Source: Clusia tigrina
Lineage: Eukaryota > Arthropoda > Insecta > Diptera > Clusiidae
DNA length: 64,000 nt
NCBI GenBank assembly: GCA_920105625.2
Contig: OV050030.1
Coordinates: forward strand, 69,973,611-70,037,610
Direction of reading: 5' to 3'
In this document: positions 1 through 10,925 of the stretch, piece after piece
Numbering within the stretch: position 1 is the first letter of the stretch
Layout: each line of letters begins with the position of its first letter
The notes under the pieces: generated by a model
What the model was told of the DNA's origin: nothing
Database searches by the model: none
The model's input: the letters and a program-made list of their open reading frames with translations, nothing else
Program-made: the position numbers and the translations under genes

Positions 1-3000
1 GCATTCTCGATCACAGCTATGCTACCCTTGAGTCAAAAATGAAACACTGACATAACTTCAAATGGCTCTAACTTCTATCCGGTACGTCCTACATCAATCA
101 AGGTTTTGGAACATTCAAATGGTTGTAACCGATTATTGGAGCGTCATAAAACCTTGAAATTGTGTGACAATAAAGTTCTCTTGGCTCTTGTCAATTTGAG
201 CTATTGGTCATAGCTATGGTAACCTTGAGTCCAAAATGAAACTCTGATAAAACTTCAAATGGCTCTAACTTCTATCCGATAGGTCCTACATCTATCAGAG
301 TTTGCAACATTCAAATGCTTGTAACTTTTTACCGGAGCGTAATAATACATTGAACTTTTGTGACAAAATGAAACAATGATAAAATTACAAGTGGCCCTAA
401 CTTTTATACGGTGCGTCCTATACCTATCAAAGTGTTCAACATTAAAATAATTGTAACTTTTTAATGGAGCGTCATATAGCCTTTATATTTTGTGACAACA
501 GAGTTCTCGTACCACTTATCAATTTAAGGTATCGGTCATAGCTATGCTAATCTTGAGTCCAAAATGAAACTCTGATACAACTTCAAATGCCTCTAACTTC
601 TATCTGGTGGGTCCTACATCTATCAAAGTTTTGGAAATTTCAAATGGTTGTAACCGTTTATTGGAACGTCATAAAACCTTGAAATATTGTGACATAAAGT
701 ACTCGTGCCTCTTGCCAATTTAAGATATCGGTCATAGCTATGTTACTCTTAAGTCCTAAATGAAACACTGATAAAACTTCGTGGTCATAGCTATGCTACC
801 CTTAATTCCAAAATTAAACACTGATAAAACTTTAAATGGCTCTAACTACTATACGGTGCGTCCTACACCTATAAAAGTTTGCAACAATCAAATGCTTGTA
901 ACTTTTTATTGGAACGTCATAAAACCTTGAAATGTCGTGACAATAAAGTAATCGTGTCAATTTGAGTTATCGGTCATAGCTATGCTACCCTTGAATCGAA
1001 AATGAAACATGATAAAACTTCAAATGGCTCTAACTTATATACAGTGCGTCCAACACCTATCACAGTTTGCAACATTCAAATACTTGTAACTTTTTACTGG
1101 AGCGTCATAAAACATGGAAATTTTGTGACAATAAAGCACTCTTGTCAATTTCAGTTATCGGTCATAGCTATGCACCCATTGAGTCCAAAATGAAACACTG
1201 ACTAACTACAAATGGCTCTAACTTATATACGGGGCGTCCCACACCTATGAAAGTTTGCAACATTCAAACGCTTGTAACTTTTTATTGGAACGTCATAAAA
1301 CCTAGAAATTTTGTGACAATAAAGTCATCTTGTCAACTTGCATTATCGATCACAGATATGCTACCCTTGAGTCCAAAATGAAACACTAATAAAATTACAA
1401 ATGGCCCTAACTTCTATACGGTGCGTTCTACACCTATGAAAGTTTGCAACATTAAAATGCTTGCAACTTTTTATTGGAGCGCCATAAAACCTTGAACTTT
1501 TGTGACAAAAGGAAACACCGATAAAGTTACAGATGGCTCTAACTTCTATACGGTGCGTCCTACACCTATCAAAGTTTGTAACATTAAAATAATTGGAACT
1601 TTTTAATGGAGCGTCATATAGCCTTTATATTTTGTGACAATAAAGTACTCGTGCCTCTTGTTAATTTAAAGTATCGGTCATAGCTATGCTACCCTGAAGT
1701 CCAAAATGAAACACTGATAAAACTACAAATGGCCCTAACTTCTATACGGTGCGTCGTACACTTATCAAAGTTTGCAACATTAAAATAATTGGAACTTTTT
1801 AATGGAGAGTTATATAGCTTTTGTATTTTGTGACAATAAAGTACTCGTGCCTCTTATCAATTTAAGGTATCGGTCATAGCTATGCTACTCTTAAGTCCAA
1901 AATGAAACTCTGATAAAACTTCAAATGGCTCTAACTTCTATCCGGTAGGTCCTACATATATCAAAGTTTTGGAACATTCAAATGTTTGTAACCGTTTATT
2001 GGAGCGTCATAAAACCTTGAAATTTTGTGACAATAAAGTACTTGTGCCTCTTGTCAATTTGAGCCATCGCCCATAGCTATGCTACCCTTAAGTCCAAAAT
2101 GAAACTCTGATAAAACTTCAAATGGCTCTAACTTCTATCCGGTAGGGCCTACATCTATCAAAATTTTGGAACATTCAAATGGTTGTAACCGTTTATTGGA
2201 GCGTCATAAAACCATGAAATTTTGTGACAATAAAGTACTTGTGACTCTTGTCAATTTGAGCTATCGGTCATAGCTATCCTACCCTTGAGTCCAAAATGAA
2301 ACACCGAAAAACTTCAAATTACCCCACCTTTTATACGGTGCGTTCTACACCTATGAAAGTTTGCAACATTAAAATGCTTGCAACTTTTTATTGGAACGTC
2401 ATAAAACCTTGAAATATCGTGACAAATTGAAACACCGATAAAGTTACAAATGGCCCTAACTTCTATACGGTGCGTCCTACACCTATCAAAGTTTTTAATA
2501 TTAAAATAATAGGAACTTTTTAATGGAGCGTCATATAGCCTTTATATTTTGTGACAATAAAGTACTCGTGCCTCTTGTTAATTTAAAGTATCGGTCATAG
2601 CTATGCTACCCTGAAGTCCAAAATGAAACACTGATAAAACTTCAAATGGCTCTAGCTTCTATACGTTGCGTCCTACAACTATCAAAGTTTGCAATATTCA
2701 AATGCTTGTAACTTTTCACTGGAGCGTCATAAAACCATGAAATTTTGTGCCAATAAAGTACTTGTGACTCTTGTCAATTTGAGCTATCGGTCATTGCTAT
2801 GCTAATCTTGAGTCCAAAATGAAACTCTGATACAATTTCAAATGGCTCCAACTTCTATCCGGTAGGTCCTACATCTATCAAAGTTTTGGAACTTTCAAAT
2901 GGTTGTTACCGTTTATTGGAGCGTCATAAAACCTTGAACTATTGTGACAATAAAGTACTGGTGCCTCTTGTCAATTTTAGCTATTGGTCATAGCTATGCT

Positions 3001-3836
3001 ACCCTTGATTCCAAATTTAAACACTGATAAATCTTCAAATGGCTCTAACTTCTATACGTTGCGTCCTACACCTATCAAAGTTTGCAATATTCAACTGCTT
3101 GTAACTTTTTACTGGAGCGCCATAAAACCTTGAACTTTTGTAACTTTTACTGGAGCGCCTCAAAACCTTGAACTTTTGTGACAAAATGAAACACTGATAA
3201 AACTACAATAGACCCTAACTTCTATATGGTGCGTCGTACACCTATCAAAGTTTGCAACATTAAAATATTTGGAACTTTTTAATGGAGAGTTATATGGACT
3301 TTATATTTTGTGACAATAAAGTACTCGTGCTTCTTATCAATTTAAGGTATCGGTCATAGCTATGCTACTCTTGAGTCCAAAATGAAACTCTAATAAAACT
3401 TCAAATGGCAATAACTTCTATCCGGTACGTCCTACATCTATCAAAGTTTTGGAACATTGAAATGGTTGTAACCGTTTATTGGAGCGTCATAAAACCTTGA
3501 TATTTTGTGACAATAAAGTATTCGTGCCTCTTGTCAATTTGAGCTATTGGTCATAGCTATGCTCCCAGTGAGTCCAAAGTGAAACTCTGATAAAACTTCA
3601 AATGGCTCTAACTTCTATCCGGTAGGTCCTACATCTATCAAAGTTTTGGAACATTCAAATGGTTGTAACCATTTATTGGAGCGTCATAAAACCTTGAAAT
3701 TTTGTGGCAATAAAGTACTTGTGCCTCTTGTCAATTTGAGTTATCGGTGATAGCTATGCTACCCTTGAGTCCAAAATGAAACACCGATAAAGTTTCAAAT
3801 GGCACTAACTTCCATACGGTGCGTCCTACTCCTATC
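1..3836 (+). repeat. 197-bp satellite, left array
   Basis: Tandem satellite. The motif cggtcatagctatgctac recurs at 1871, 2068 and 2265, giving an exact 197-bp period. Landmarks inside a monomer, in order: the palindrome CATAGCTATG, gtccaaaatgaaac, cttctatccggt or cggtgcgtcc, tatcaaagtttgcaac, ggagcgtcataaaacc, ttttgtgacaataaagtac, cctcttgtcaattt. Three monomer types are mixed: full length (197 bp), a ~190-bp type lacking gtgcctc, and a short ~132-bp type in which tgtgaca is joined directly to aaatgaaac (near 361, 1502 and 3180). A 53-bp stub ends near 781 and a small internal duplication lies near 3130-3165. Copies are visibly more diverged than in 8-41 kb. Nothing protein coding is supported here; the few open frames are short and repeat with the monomer. 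Confidence 0.97.
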
Positions 3837-4626
3837 CGGACGTGTTCTGTTTTGCTGCTACTTTCGAGTAGTAAAACCCGATCAGACACGATAGCTGGGC
3901 TCTAAGCTACCGGAGGGGTCGGCAGGTCGCGGATAGCCGAAAGACCTGTAGTAGCAGGTTAGTTGTGCATAAGTCTCTGACAAATAAGCAATCCCCGACG
4001 AGGAGCGGCGGGAATTTGAGGACGTGGTAAAAAAGCTAGCAAGTCCGTTGAAATTCCCGTGACAGTGGCGAGTTGACACCGCTTCTTTTGACGTATGTGT
4101 CCCCTTCAATTTGCACTCGCATTGTGAACTTAAAAATCCAGTAGGAACGGACACAAAATGAGTGGTTTCACTGGTCAGCGTCTGTTCTCCATGTTAGGAG
4201 CGGCTGTTTAAAGCACGAATGCCGGCCTTAGGGCTATCAGGATTGAATCCAGTAAGATTCTGATTATGGTATACTGGAAAGGAAGCAGACGACACTGGGC
4301 TGGAGTAGTGGATCCCTGTTACTTCAGTAGGCGGAGTGAAATCTTGCTGAAATGGATTCCAGAAAGATTCGCTACTTCTTCCGTCCTTTTAAATCCTGGC
4401 AGGTCTCACAATACGTTCGAAGCTCGTAGCCTCAGCCGTGGCCACTTAGGTTGGGTTGAAATAACTCCCCATTAGTTCCGGCTCCAAGTCTGGCCCTGAA
4501 CACTGTTCCCCATAAGGGACAATGCCAACCCCCGCATGGCCTCCCTGAATTCATAGATAACCATGGGACTTACGGAAACTACTTGCACGAGAGGAGACAG
4601 CGGTTGTGAGTTTGGGCCCATATTAC
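3837..4626 (+). other. Leader (5' UTR) of the truncated LINE
   Basis: About 790 bases between the satellite junction and the first in-frame ATG of the ORF1-like frame. It contains no long convincing frame: the frame at 4266-4475 (69 codons) and an antisense frame at 3882-4154 have no recognisable domain. LINEs of the I/R1/LOA kind carry internal promoters in such leaders, so a promoter is expected here by analogy, but I see no specific element that I can defend. The frame of ORF1 is closed upstream by TAA at 4558-4560. Confidence 0.5.
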
Positions 4627-5419
4627 ATGGACAAGCAAACAAACCTAAAAACTATAAATAACGATAACAATAAGCAGACAACAGGCGTAGCGGATATCTT
4701 CAATAGAAGCTCTCTCATCGAAAGATCACCGCCACACAGCAAAGTACTGTCAGCATACGGCGTATCAGGTGGACAAAATGAAAATGATGTAACAGGCGAT
4801 GCTCAAAGTACACACAGTGACATAATTGGGACACCAGTATCTCTCTACACGGGCTCCCTTACCACTACAAATTGTAGCCAACAGGAGGGGTGCAAAATGA
4901 AGACAGTGGAAAAAACGGACGAAAAACTACCAGGTGCCCTGGCAGTATCAACTCCGCCTATATCCACTCGGGACACTGGAGAAGCAAAGGAACGAACAGA
5001 AGTTGCGGTAACACCCCTCAATGCTCAAATGACAGCTCTGGGGAAGGCCATAAATGATTTACTTCAGTTTTGCAAGATTAAGCCAAATGTGCATAATGAG
5101 GTAAAACGACTAGCAGCGGTTATGAAGGCAAAACACGTCGAGATCGAAATGCAATTAAAGAGCATGCGCACCATTCAAAACGCTCCACAGCTGAGCACGA
5201 TCACAGTCGGATTGAACACGGGATCTGGGAAGAGGCGAAGGGCCAACGCCAGTCCGACAGGGAAAACAATAATGAACTGCGAAACAACAACGGGGCCCGT
5301 GAAAAGAGTGCGAGCAAATAACGATCTTAGAGCGACAGTTGAAATTCCACTTCCGCAGGTCGTCTGTCCCAAGGCACCAGCCAGGAAAGAGGTGGTCACG
5401 CAGGTACAATTAATTAATC
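3837..5419 (+). mobile_element. Non-LTR retrotransposon, 5' fragment (3'-truncated)
   Basis: Non-satellite sequence interrupts the array: satellite stops at ...cctactcctatc and resumes at ctaatttctatccggtag. The segment has a GC-richer ~0.8-kb leader followed by an ORF1-like frame, the layout of the 5' end of a LINE. No ORF2, endonuclease or reverse transcriptase follows, so the element lost its 3' part. That is the reverse of the usual LINE truncation and suggests recombination or deletion after insertion. Composition and codon use differ clearly from the AT-rich satellite around it. Assignment to the I/R1/LOA group of LINEs is inference from the look of ORF1. The exact 5' end of the element is not provable from one copy. 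Confidence 0.7.
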
Positions 5420-5436
5420 TAATTTCTATCCGGTAG
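4627..5436 (+). pseudogene. ORF1 (gag-like) of non-LTR retrotransposon, C-terminally lost
   Basis: Predicted product is a LINE ORF1 nucleic-acid-binding protein that would coat element RNA. The first ATG is at 4627 (a GTG at 4606 is not a likely eukaryotic start). About 269 codons are open. Residues ~1-130 are polar, Ser/Thr/Asn-rich and low in structure. Around residues 140-185 is a helical segment with the pattern NDLLQF...NVHNEVKRLAAVM, reminiscent of the conserved helix in I/R1/LOA-type ORF1 proteins. A basic patch GKRRRAN and a second KRVRAN follow at ~200-230. CCHC zinc knuckles, expected further downstream, are absent because the element stops: the last codons (LINLISIR, then TAG at 5434) are read from satellite DNA. 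It is therefore a chimeric, incomplete frame. Family assignment is inference; a different retroelement gag is possible. Confidence 0.6.
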
Positions 5437-5662
5437 GTCCTACATCTATCAAAGTTTTGGAACATTCAAATGGTTGTAACCGTTTATTGGAGCGTCCTAA
5501 AACCTTGAAATTTTGTGACAATAAAGAACTTGTGCCTCTTGTCAATTTGAGCTATCGGCCATAGCTATGCTACTCTTGAGTCCAAAATTAAACACTGATA
5601 AAACTTCAAATGGCTCTAACTTCTATCCGTTAGGTCCTACATATATCAAAGTTTTGAAACAT

Positions 5663-5667
<5 letters not shown>
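5420..5667 (+). repeat. 197-bp satellite, islet between two LINEs
   Basis: About 1.25 monomers in the same orientation as the rest of the array (cggtaggtcctacatctatc..., ggagcgtc, gacaataaagaac, then a new cggccatagctatgctac). Its monomer type (cggtagg, ttggaacattcaaatgg) differs from the one left of 3837 (cggtgcgtcc, cctactcc). The islet ends at acattcaaa, where the poly(T) of the next element begins. Confidence 0.95.

Positions 5668-5706
<39 letters not shown>
5668..5706 (-). other. Poly(A) tail of the Jockey-like LINE
   Basis: Thirty-nine consecutive T on the plus strand, i.e. an A-tail on the minus strand, directly at the satellite junction. It marks the 3' end of the element. Length in the real genome may differ, because such runs are prone to sequencing and assembly error. 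Confidence 0.95.
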
Positions 5707-5711
<5 letters not shown>

Positions 5712-5831
5712 CCAAATATTTTATTGCAATCTGTTACATTCAATCACATTCAGCAATATTTAATAACTTAAGACTAATTTTTGTATTTACTGTCATTTAT
5801 GGACTACACCCAGTGGTGCAGCCATTGCCTA
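5707..5831 (-). other. 3' UTR of the Jockey-like LINE
   Basis: AT-rich stretch between the RT stop codon and the A-tail, on the minus strand. No further frame or secondary motif is visible. Confidence 0.6.
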
Positions 5832-7398
5832 TTAGCACAGGAGATCTGTTGTGGATTTTCTCTTCAGTCGGATGAAAGTGAAGGGGTTGGAAGTGAGTTC
5901 CGATATCAGTGGATTTGGGTGGACTAGGAGTCTCAGATTGTGCGAAGTAGAGAGCTTTTTTATTTCTTGAGCGACTGTAGGAACTTTGAGGTCACGATGG
6001 ATTTGGTTGTTTGTGACATAATAGGGCGCATTTACAATCATTCTTAGGGTCTTTGATTGGAATCTTTGAAGTATTTCAACATTGGAAGTTGCCGCAGTGC
6101 CCCACAGCTGAATACCGTATGTCCAAACTGGTTTTAAAATTGCTGAGTACAAGAGCAATTTGCTATCGATTGAGACTTTGGAGTTTCGATTCAAGAGCCA
6201 GTGTAGATTTCTGAGCTTTATACCGAGTGATTTTCGTTTTGTAAATATATGTGTTTTCCAAGTTAATCTTCTGTCGAGGTGCATCCCAAGGTATCTAGCC
6301 TCATTACATTGGGGTATATTTATGCCGTTGAGTTTAACGGGTGGGCAGGTGTTTCGTTTGAGAGTGAATGTAACCTGGACTGATTTTGTTTCGTTCAACT
6401 TGATTTTCCATTTTTTTAGCCAGTCAGTAATTTTGTTTAGCCCACTCTGGATTTTAGAGGAAGCTAAGTGTGGGAGAGTGTCAACAGCTAAGACAGCAGT
6501 GTCATCTGCAAAGGTACCTGGTGACTCCTTCAGCTGATGGTAAGTCGTACGTGTGAAGTAGATAAAGTATTGGGCCCATGACACTTCCTTGGGGTACGCC
6601 TGCTGAGCTTTCATGGAGCTCAGATTGTTCCTCACCTTGCTTTACGAAAAAATATCTATTTGTAAGATAAGACTTGATTAACACATAGTAGTTAATGGGG
6701 AGTGTAGTTTTTATTTTGTAAAGCAAGCCATCGTTCCAAACGCGATCAAATGCTTGCGAGATGTCAAGAAACGCTGCTGTACAATATTGTTTATGTTCGA
6801 ATGCAGTGTGTATATACTCAACAATCCTATGAACCTGTTCGATTGTGCTGTGTTTTTTCCTGAAACCAAATTGATGATTTGAAATTAGCTTTCGCTCTTC
6901 TATAATTGGGAGTAGTCTTTTCAGGAAAAGGGTTTCCATGAGTTTAGAAGCAATCGGTAACAAGCTAATTGGGCGATACGATTCAACTTTATCAGCGCTT
7001 TTTCCGGGTTTGAGAATCATTTTTAATTGTGACACTTTCCATTGGGGAGGTATAAAGCCAGATGTTAGTACCGCGTTAAATAAGTAGGTAAGATATGTCA
7101 CTCCTTCTTCTGGAAGTTGTTTTACTATTTTTCCAGTGATAAGGTCGTACCCAGGGGCTTTCTTAATATTTAGCTTATCAATAGCTGCTTTCACTTCAGA
7201 TTTGGAAAATTTACGTATGGGTAGGTCCATCTGATGGGTATTACTCAGAACACTTTTCACTTCTTCTGTTACACATGCTGGGGGCTCGATTTCCTGTGGA
7301 GTAAATACTTTTTTTAAGTGTCGGGCAAATGTGACTGCTCTTTCAAGGTCACTTTTAGCCCATTCGTTATTTTCCATTCGTAAAGCGGATTGGAACAT
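5832..7398 (-). pseudogene. Reverse transcriptase (ORF2 fragment) of Jockey-like LINE, frameshifted
   Basis: Would copy LINE RNA at a nicked target. Two overlapping minus-strand frames make up one RT. The first (7398 down to 6502) carries the N-terminal lead-in (EWAKSDLERA, VFTP), then KKAPGYDLITGKIVK, YRPISLLPIASKLMETL, NHQFGFRKKHSTIEQVHR, the motif-A aspartate in AAFLDISQAFDRVW, and GVPQGSVMGPILYLL. The second (from about 6535 down to 5832) begins with the catalytic FADDTAVLA (FADD at 6501-6512), then the thumb region (YLGMHLDRRLTWKTH) and the C-terminal segment with YGIQLWGTA. A small indel between about 6510 and 6535 separates motif B from the FADD box, so the enzyme is dead as it stands. 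No RNase H domain. Start is a truncation point, not a true start codon. Family identification is firm; the exact lineage within Jockey is not determinable. Confidence 0.93.
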
Positions 7399-10300
7399 TG
7401 TGGGCCTCTTGTCAATTTGAGCTATCGGTCATAGTTATGCTACCCTTGAGTCCAAAATGAAACACCGAGAAAGTTTCAAATGGCACTAACTTCCAAACGG
7501 TGCGTCCTACTCCTATCAAAGTTTACAACATTCAAATGCTTGTAGCTTTTTACCGGAGCGTCATAATACCTTGAATTATCGTGACAATAAAGTACTGTTG
7601 TCAAATTGAGTTATCGGGCATAGCTATGCTACTACAGATTCCAAAATGAGACACTGATAAAACTTCAAATTGCTCTAACTTCTATATGCTGCGCCCTTCA
7701 CCTATCAAAGTTTGCAACATTCAGATGCTTGTAACTTTTTACTGTAGCGCCATAAAACCTTGAACTTTTGTGACAAAATGAAACATTGATAAAACTACAA
7801 ATGGCCCTAACTTATATACGGTGGGTCGTACACCTATCAAAGTTTGCAACATTAAAATAATTGGAACTTTTTAATGGAGAGTTATATAGCTTTTGTATTT
7901 TGTGACAATAAAGTACTCGTGCCTCTTATCAATTTAAGGTATCGGTCATAGCTATGCTACCCTTGAGTCCAAAATGAAACTCTGATAAAACTTCAAATGG
8001 CTCTAACTTCTATCCGGTAGGTCCTACATATATCAAAGTTTTGGAACATTCAAAGGGTTGTAATCATTTATTGGAGCGTCATTAAACCTTGAAATTTTGT
8101 GACAATAAAGTACTTGTGCCTCTTGTCAATTTGAGCTATCGGTCATAGCTATGCTACCCTTGAGTCCAAAGTTAAACACCGATAAAGCTTCAAATGGCCC
8201 TAACTTCTAAACGGTACGTCCTACATCTATCAACGTATTGGAACATTCAAAGGGTTGTAATCATTTATTGGAGCGTCATTAAACCTTGAAATTTTGTGAC
8301 AATAAAGTACTTGTGCCTCTTGTCAATTTGAGCTATCGGCCATTCCTATGCTACCCTTGAGTCCAAAGCTAAACACCGATAAAACTTCAATTGGCCCTAA
8401 CTTTTATACGGTGCCTCCTACACCTATCAAAATTTACAACATTCAAGTAATTGTAACTTTTTAATGGAGCGTCAGAAAGACTTTATATTTTGTGACAATA
8501 AATTTCTCGTGTTTCTTGTCTGTTTAAGTTATCGGTCATAGCTATGCTACCCCTGAGTCCAAAATGAAACACCGATAAAGTCACAAATGGCCCTAACTTC
8601 TATACGGTGCGTCCTACACTTATGAAAGTTTGCAACATTCAAATGCTTGTAACCTTTTATTGGAACGTTATAAAACCTTGAAATTTTGTTACAATAAAGT
8701 ACTTGTGAGTTTTGTCAATTTGAGCTATCGGTCATAATTATACTATCCTTGAGTCCAAAATGAAACACCGATAAAGTTTCAAATTGCACTAACTTCAATA
8801 CGGTGCATCGTACGCCTATCAAAGTTTACAACATTCAAATGTTTGTAACTTTTTACCGGAGCGTCATAATACCTTGAAATATCGTGACAATAAAGTACTC
8901 TTGTCAAATTGAGATATCGGTCATAGCTATGCTACTACAGAGTCCAAAATGAAACACTGATAAAACTTCAAATTGCTCTAACTTCTATATGCTGCGCCCT
9001 TCACCTATCAAAATTTGCAACATTCAGATGCTTGTAACTTTTTACTGTAGCGCCATAAAACCTTGAACTTTTGTGACAAAATGAAACATTGATAAAACTA
9101 CAAATTGCCTTAACTTCTATACGGTGCATCGTACACCTATCAAAGTTTGCAACATTAAAATAATTGGAACTTTTTAATGGAGAGTTATATAGCCTTTATA
9201 TTTTGTGACAATAAAGTACTCGTGCCTCTTATCAATTTAAGGTATCGGTCATAGCTATGCTACTCTTGGGTCAAAAATGAAACTCTGATAAAACTTCAAA
9301 TGGCTCTAACTTCTATCCGGTACGTCCTACATCTATCAATATATTGCAACATTCAAAGGGTTGTAATCATTTATTGGAGCGTCATTAAACCTTGAAATTT
9401 TGTGACAATAAAGTACTTGTGCCTCTTGTCAATTTGAGCTATCGGTCATAGCTATGCTACGCTTGAGTCCAAAGTTAAACACCGATAAAGCTTCAAATGG
9501 CCCTAACTTCTAAACGGTGCCTCCTACACCTATAAAAATTTACAACATTCAAGTAATTGTAACTTTTTAATGGAGCGTCACAAAGACTTTATATTTTGTG
9601 ACAATAAATTTCTCGTGTGTCTTGTCTGTTTAAGTTATCGGTCATAGCTATGCTACCCCTGAGTCCAAAATGAAACACCGATAAAGTCACAAATGGCCCT
9701 AACTTCTATACGGTGCGTCCTACACTTATGAAAGTTTGCAACATTCAAATGCTTGTAACCTTTTATTGGAACGTTATAAAACCTTGAAATTTTGTGACAA
9801 TAAAGTACTTGTGAGTTTTGTCAATTTTAGCTATCGGTCATAATTATATTATCCTTGAGTCCAAAATGAAACACCGATAAAGTTTCAAATTGCACTAACT
9901 TCAATACGGTGCATCCTACTCCTATCGAAGTTTGCAACATTCAAATGTTTGTAACTTTTTACCGGAGCGTCATAATACCTTGAAATATCGTGACAATAAA
10001 GTACTCTTGTCAAATTGAGTTATCGGTCATAGCTATGCTACCACAGAGTCCAAAATGAAACACTGATAAAACTTCAAATTGCTCTAACTTCTATATGCTG
10101 CGCCCTTCACCTATCAAAGTTTGCAACATTCAGATGCTTGTAACTTTTTATTGGAACGTCATAAAACCTTAAAATTTTGTGACAATAAAGCACTCTTGTC
10201 AATTTCAGTTATCGGTCATAGCTCTGCTACCATTGAACCCAAAATGAAACACTGACTACCTACAAATGGCTCTAACTTATATACGGTGCGTCCTACACCT

Positions 10301-10925
10301 ATAAAAGTTTGCAACATTCAAACGCTTGTAACTTTTTATTGGAACGTCATAAACCTTGAAATTTTGTGACAATAAAGTACTCTTGTCAATTTGCATTATC
10401 GATCACAGATATGTTACCCTTGAGTCCAAAATGAAACACTGATAAAGTTACAAATGGCCCCAACTTCTATATGGTGCGTTCTACACCTATGAAAGTTTGC
10501 AACATTAAAATACTTGTAAATTTTAATTGGAGCGCCATAAAACCTTGAACATTTGTGACAAAATGAAACACCGATAAAGTTACAAATGGCCCTAACTTCT
10601 ATACGGTGCGTCCTACACCTATCAAAGTTTGTAACATTAAAATAATTGGAACTTTTTAATGGAGCGTCATATAGCCTTTATATTTTGTGACAATAAAGTA
10701 CTCGTGCCTCTTGTCAATTTAAAATATCGGTCATAGTTATGCTACTCTTAAATCCAAAATGAAATACGGATAAAACTTCAAATGGGTCTAACTTCTATCC
10801 GGTACGTCCTACATCTATCAAAGTTTTGGAACATTCAAATGGCTGTAACCGTTTAATGGAGCGTCATAAAACCTTGAAATTTTGTGATAATAAAGTACTC
10901 GTGCCTCTTGTCAATTTGAGCTATT

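Larger units (their letters stand above)
5668..7399 (-). mobile_element. Jockey-like LINE, 5'-truncated, minus strand
   Basis: On the minus strand this reads reverse transcriptase, C-terminal region, ~125-base 3' UTR and an uninterrupted A39 tail (T39 on the plus strand at 5668-5706). This is a standard target-primed retrotransposition product truncated at the 5' side just before the RT domain, so no endonuclease or ORF1 is present. The intact tail and a single obvious frameshift argue for a fairly recent insertion. The satellite phase jumps across it: the left flank ends at acattcaaa and the right flank resumes at gcctcttgtcaattt, so about 65 bp of monomer are missing and no target-site duplication is seen. 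Confidence 0.93.

Noticed and set aside
1002..1193. Short plus-strand frames in the satellite (also 21811-22020 and 56589-56777, and minus 61448-61648)
   Set aside because: Translations are just the monomer read in one frame with chance absence of stops.
1871..1890. Similarity of cggtcatagct to the M13 reverse primer site of cloning vectors
   Set aside because: The match stops after ggtcatagct, no other vector sequence is present, and the motif is part of hundreds of satellite monomers.
3837..4626. rRNA-like or tRNA-like sequence in the GC-richer LINE leader
   Set aside because: No conserved rRNA blocks and no cloverleaf that I could form.
3805..5451. Possible ~31-bp target-site duplication around the truncated LINE (taacttc...ctatc on both sides)
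   Set aside because: Both flanks are satellite in overlapping phase but of different monomer types (cggtgcgtcctactcc against cggtaggtcctacatc), so this is explained by the repeat itself.
5155..5465. Antisense frames across ORF1 of the truncated LINE (5155-5409 and 5175-5465)
   Set aside because: Shadow frames of the ORF1 coding sequence, without recognisable features.
6160..6537. 125-codon plus-strand frame inside the Jockey-like LINE
   Set aside because: Antisense of well-supported reverse transcriptase codons.
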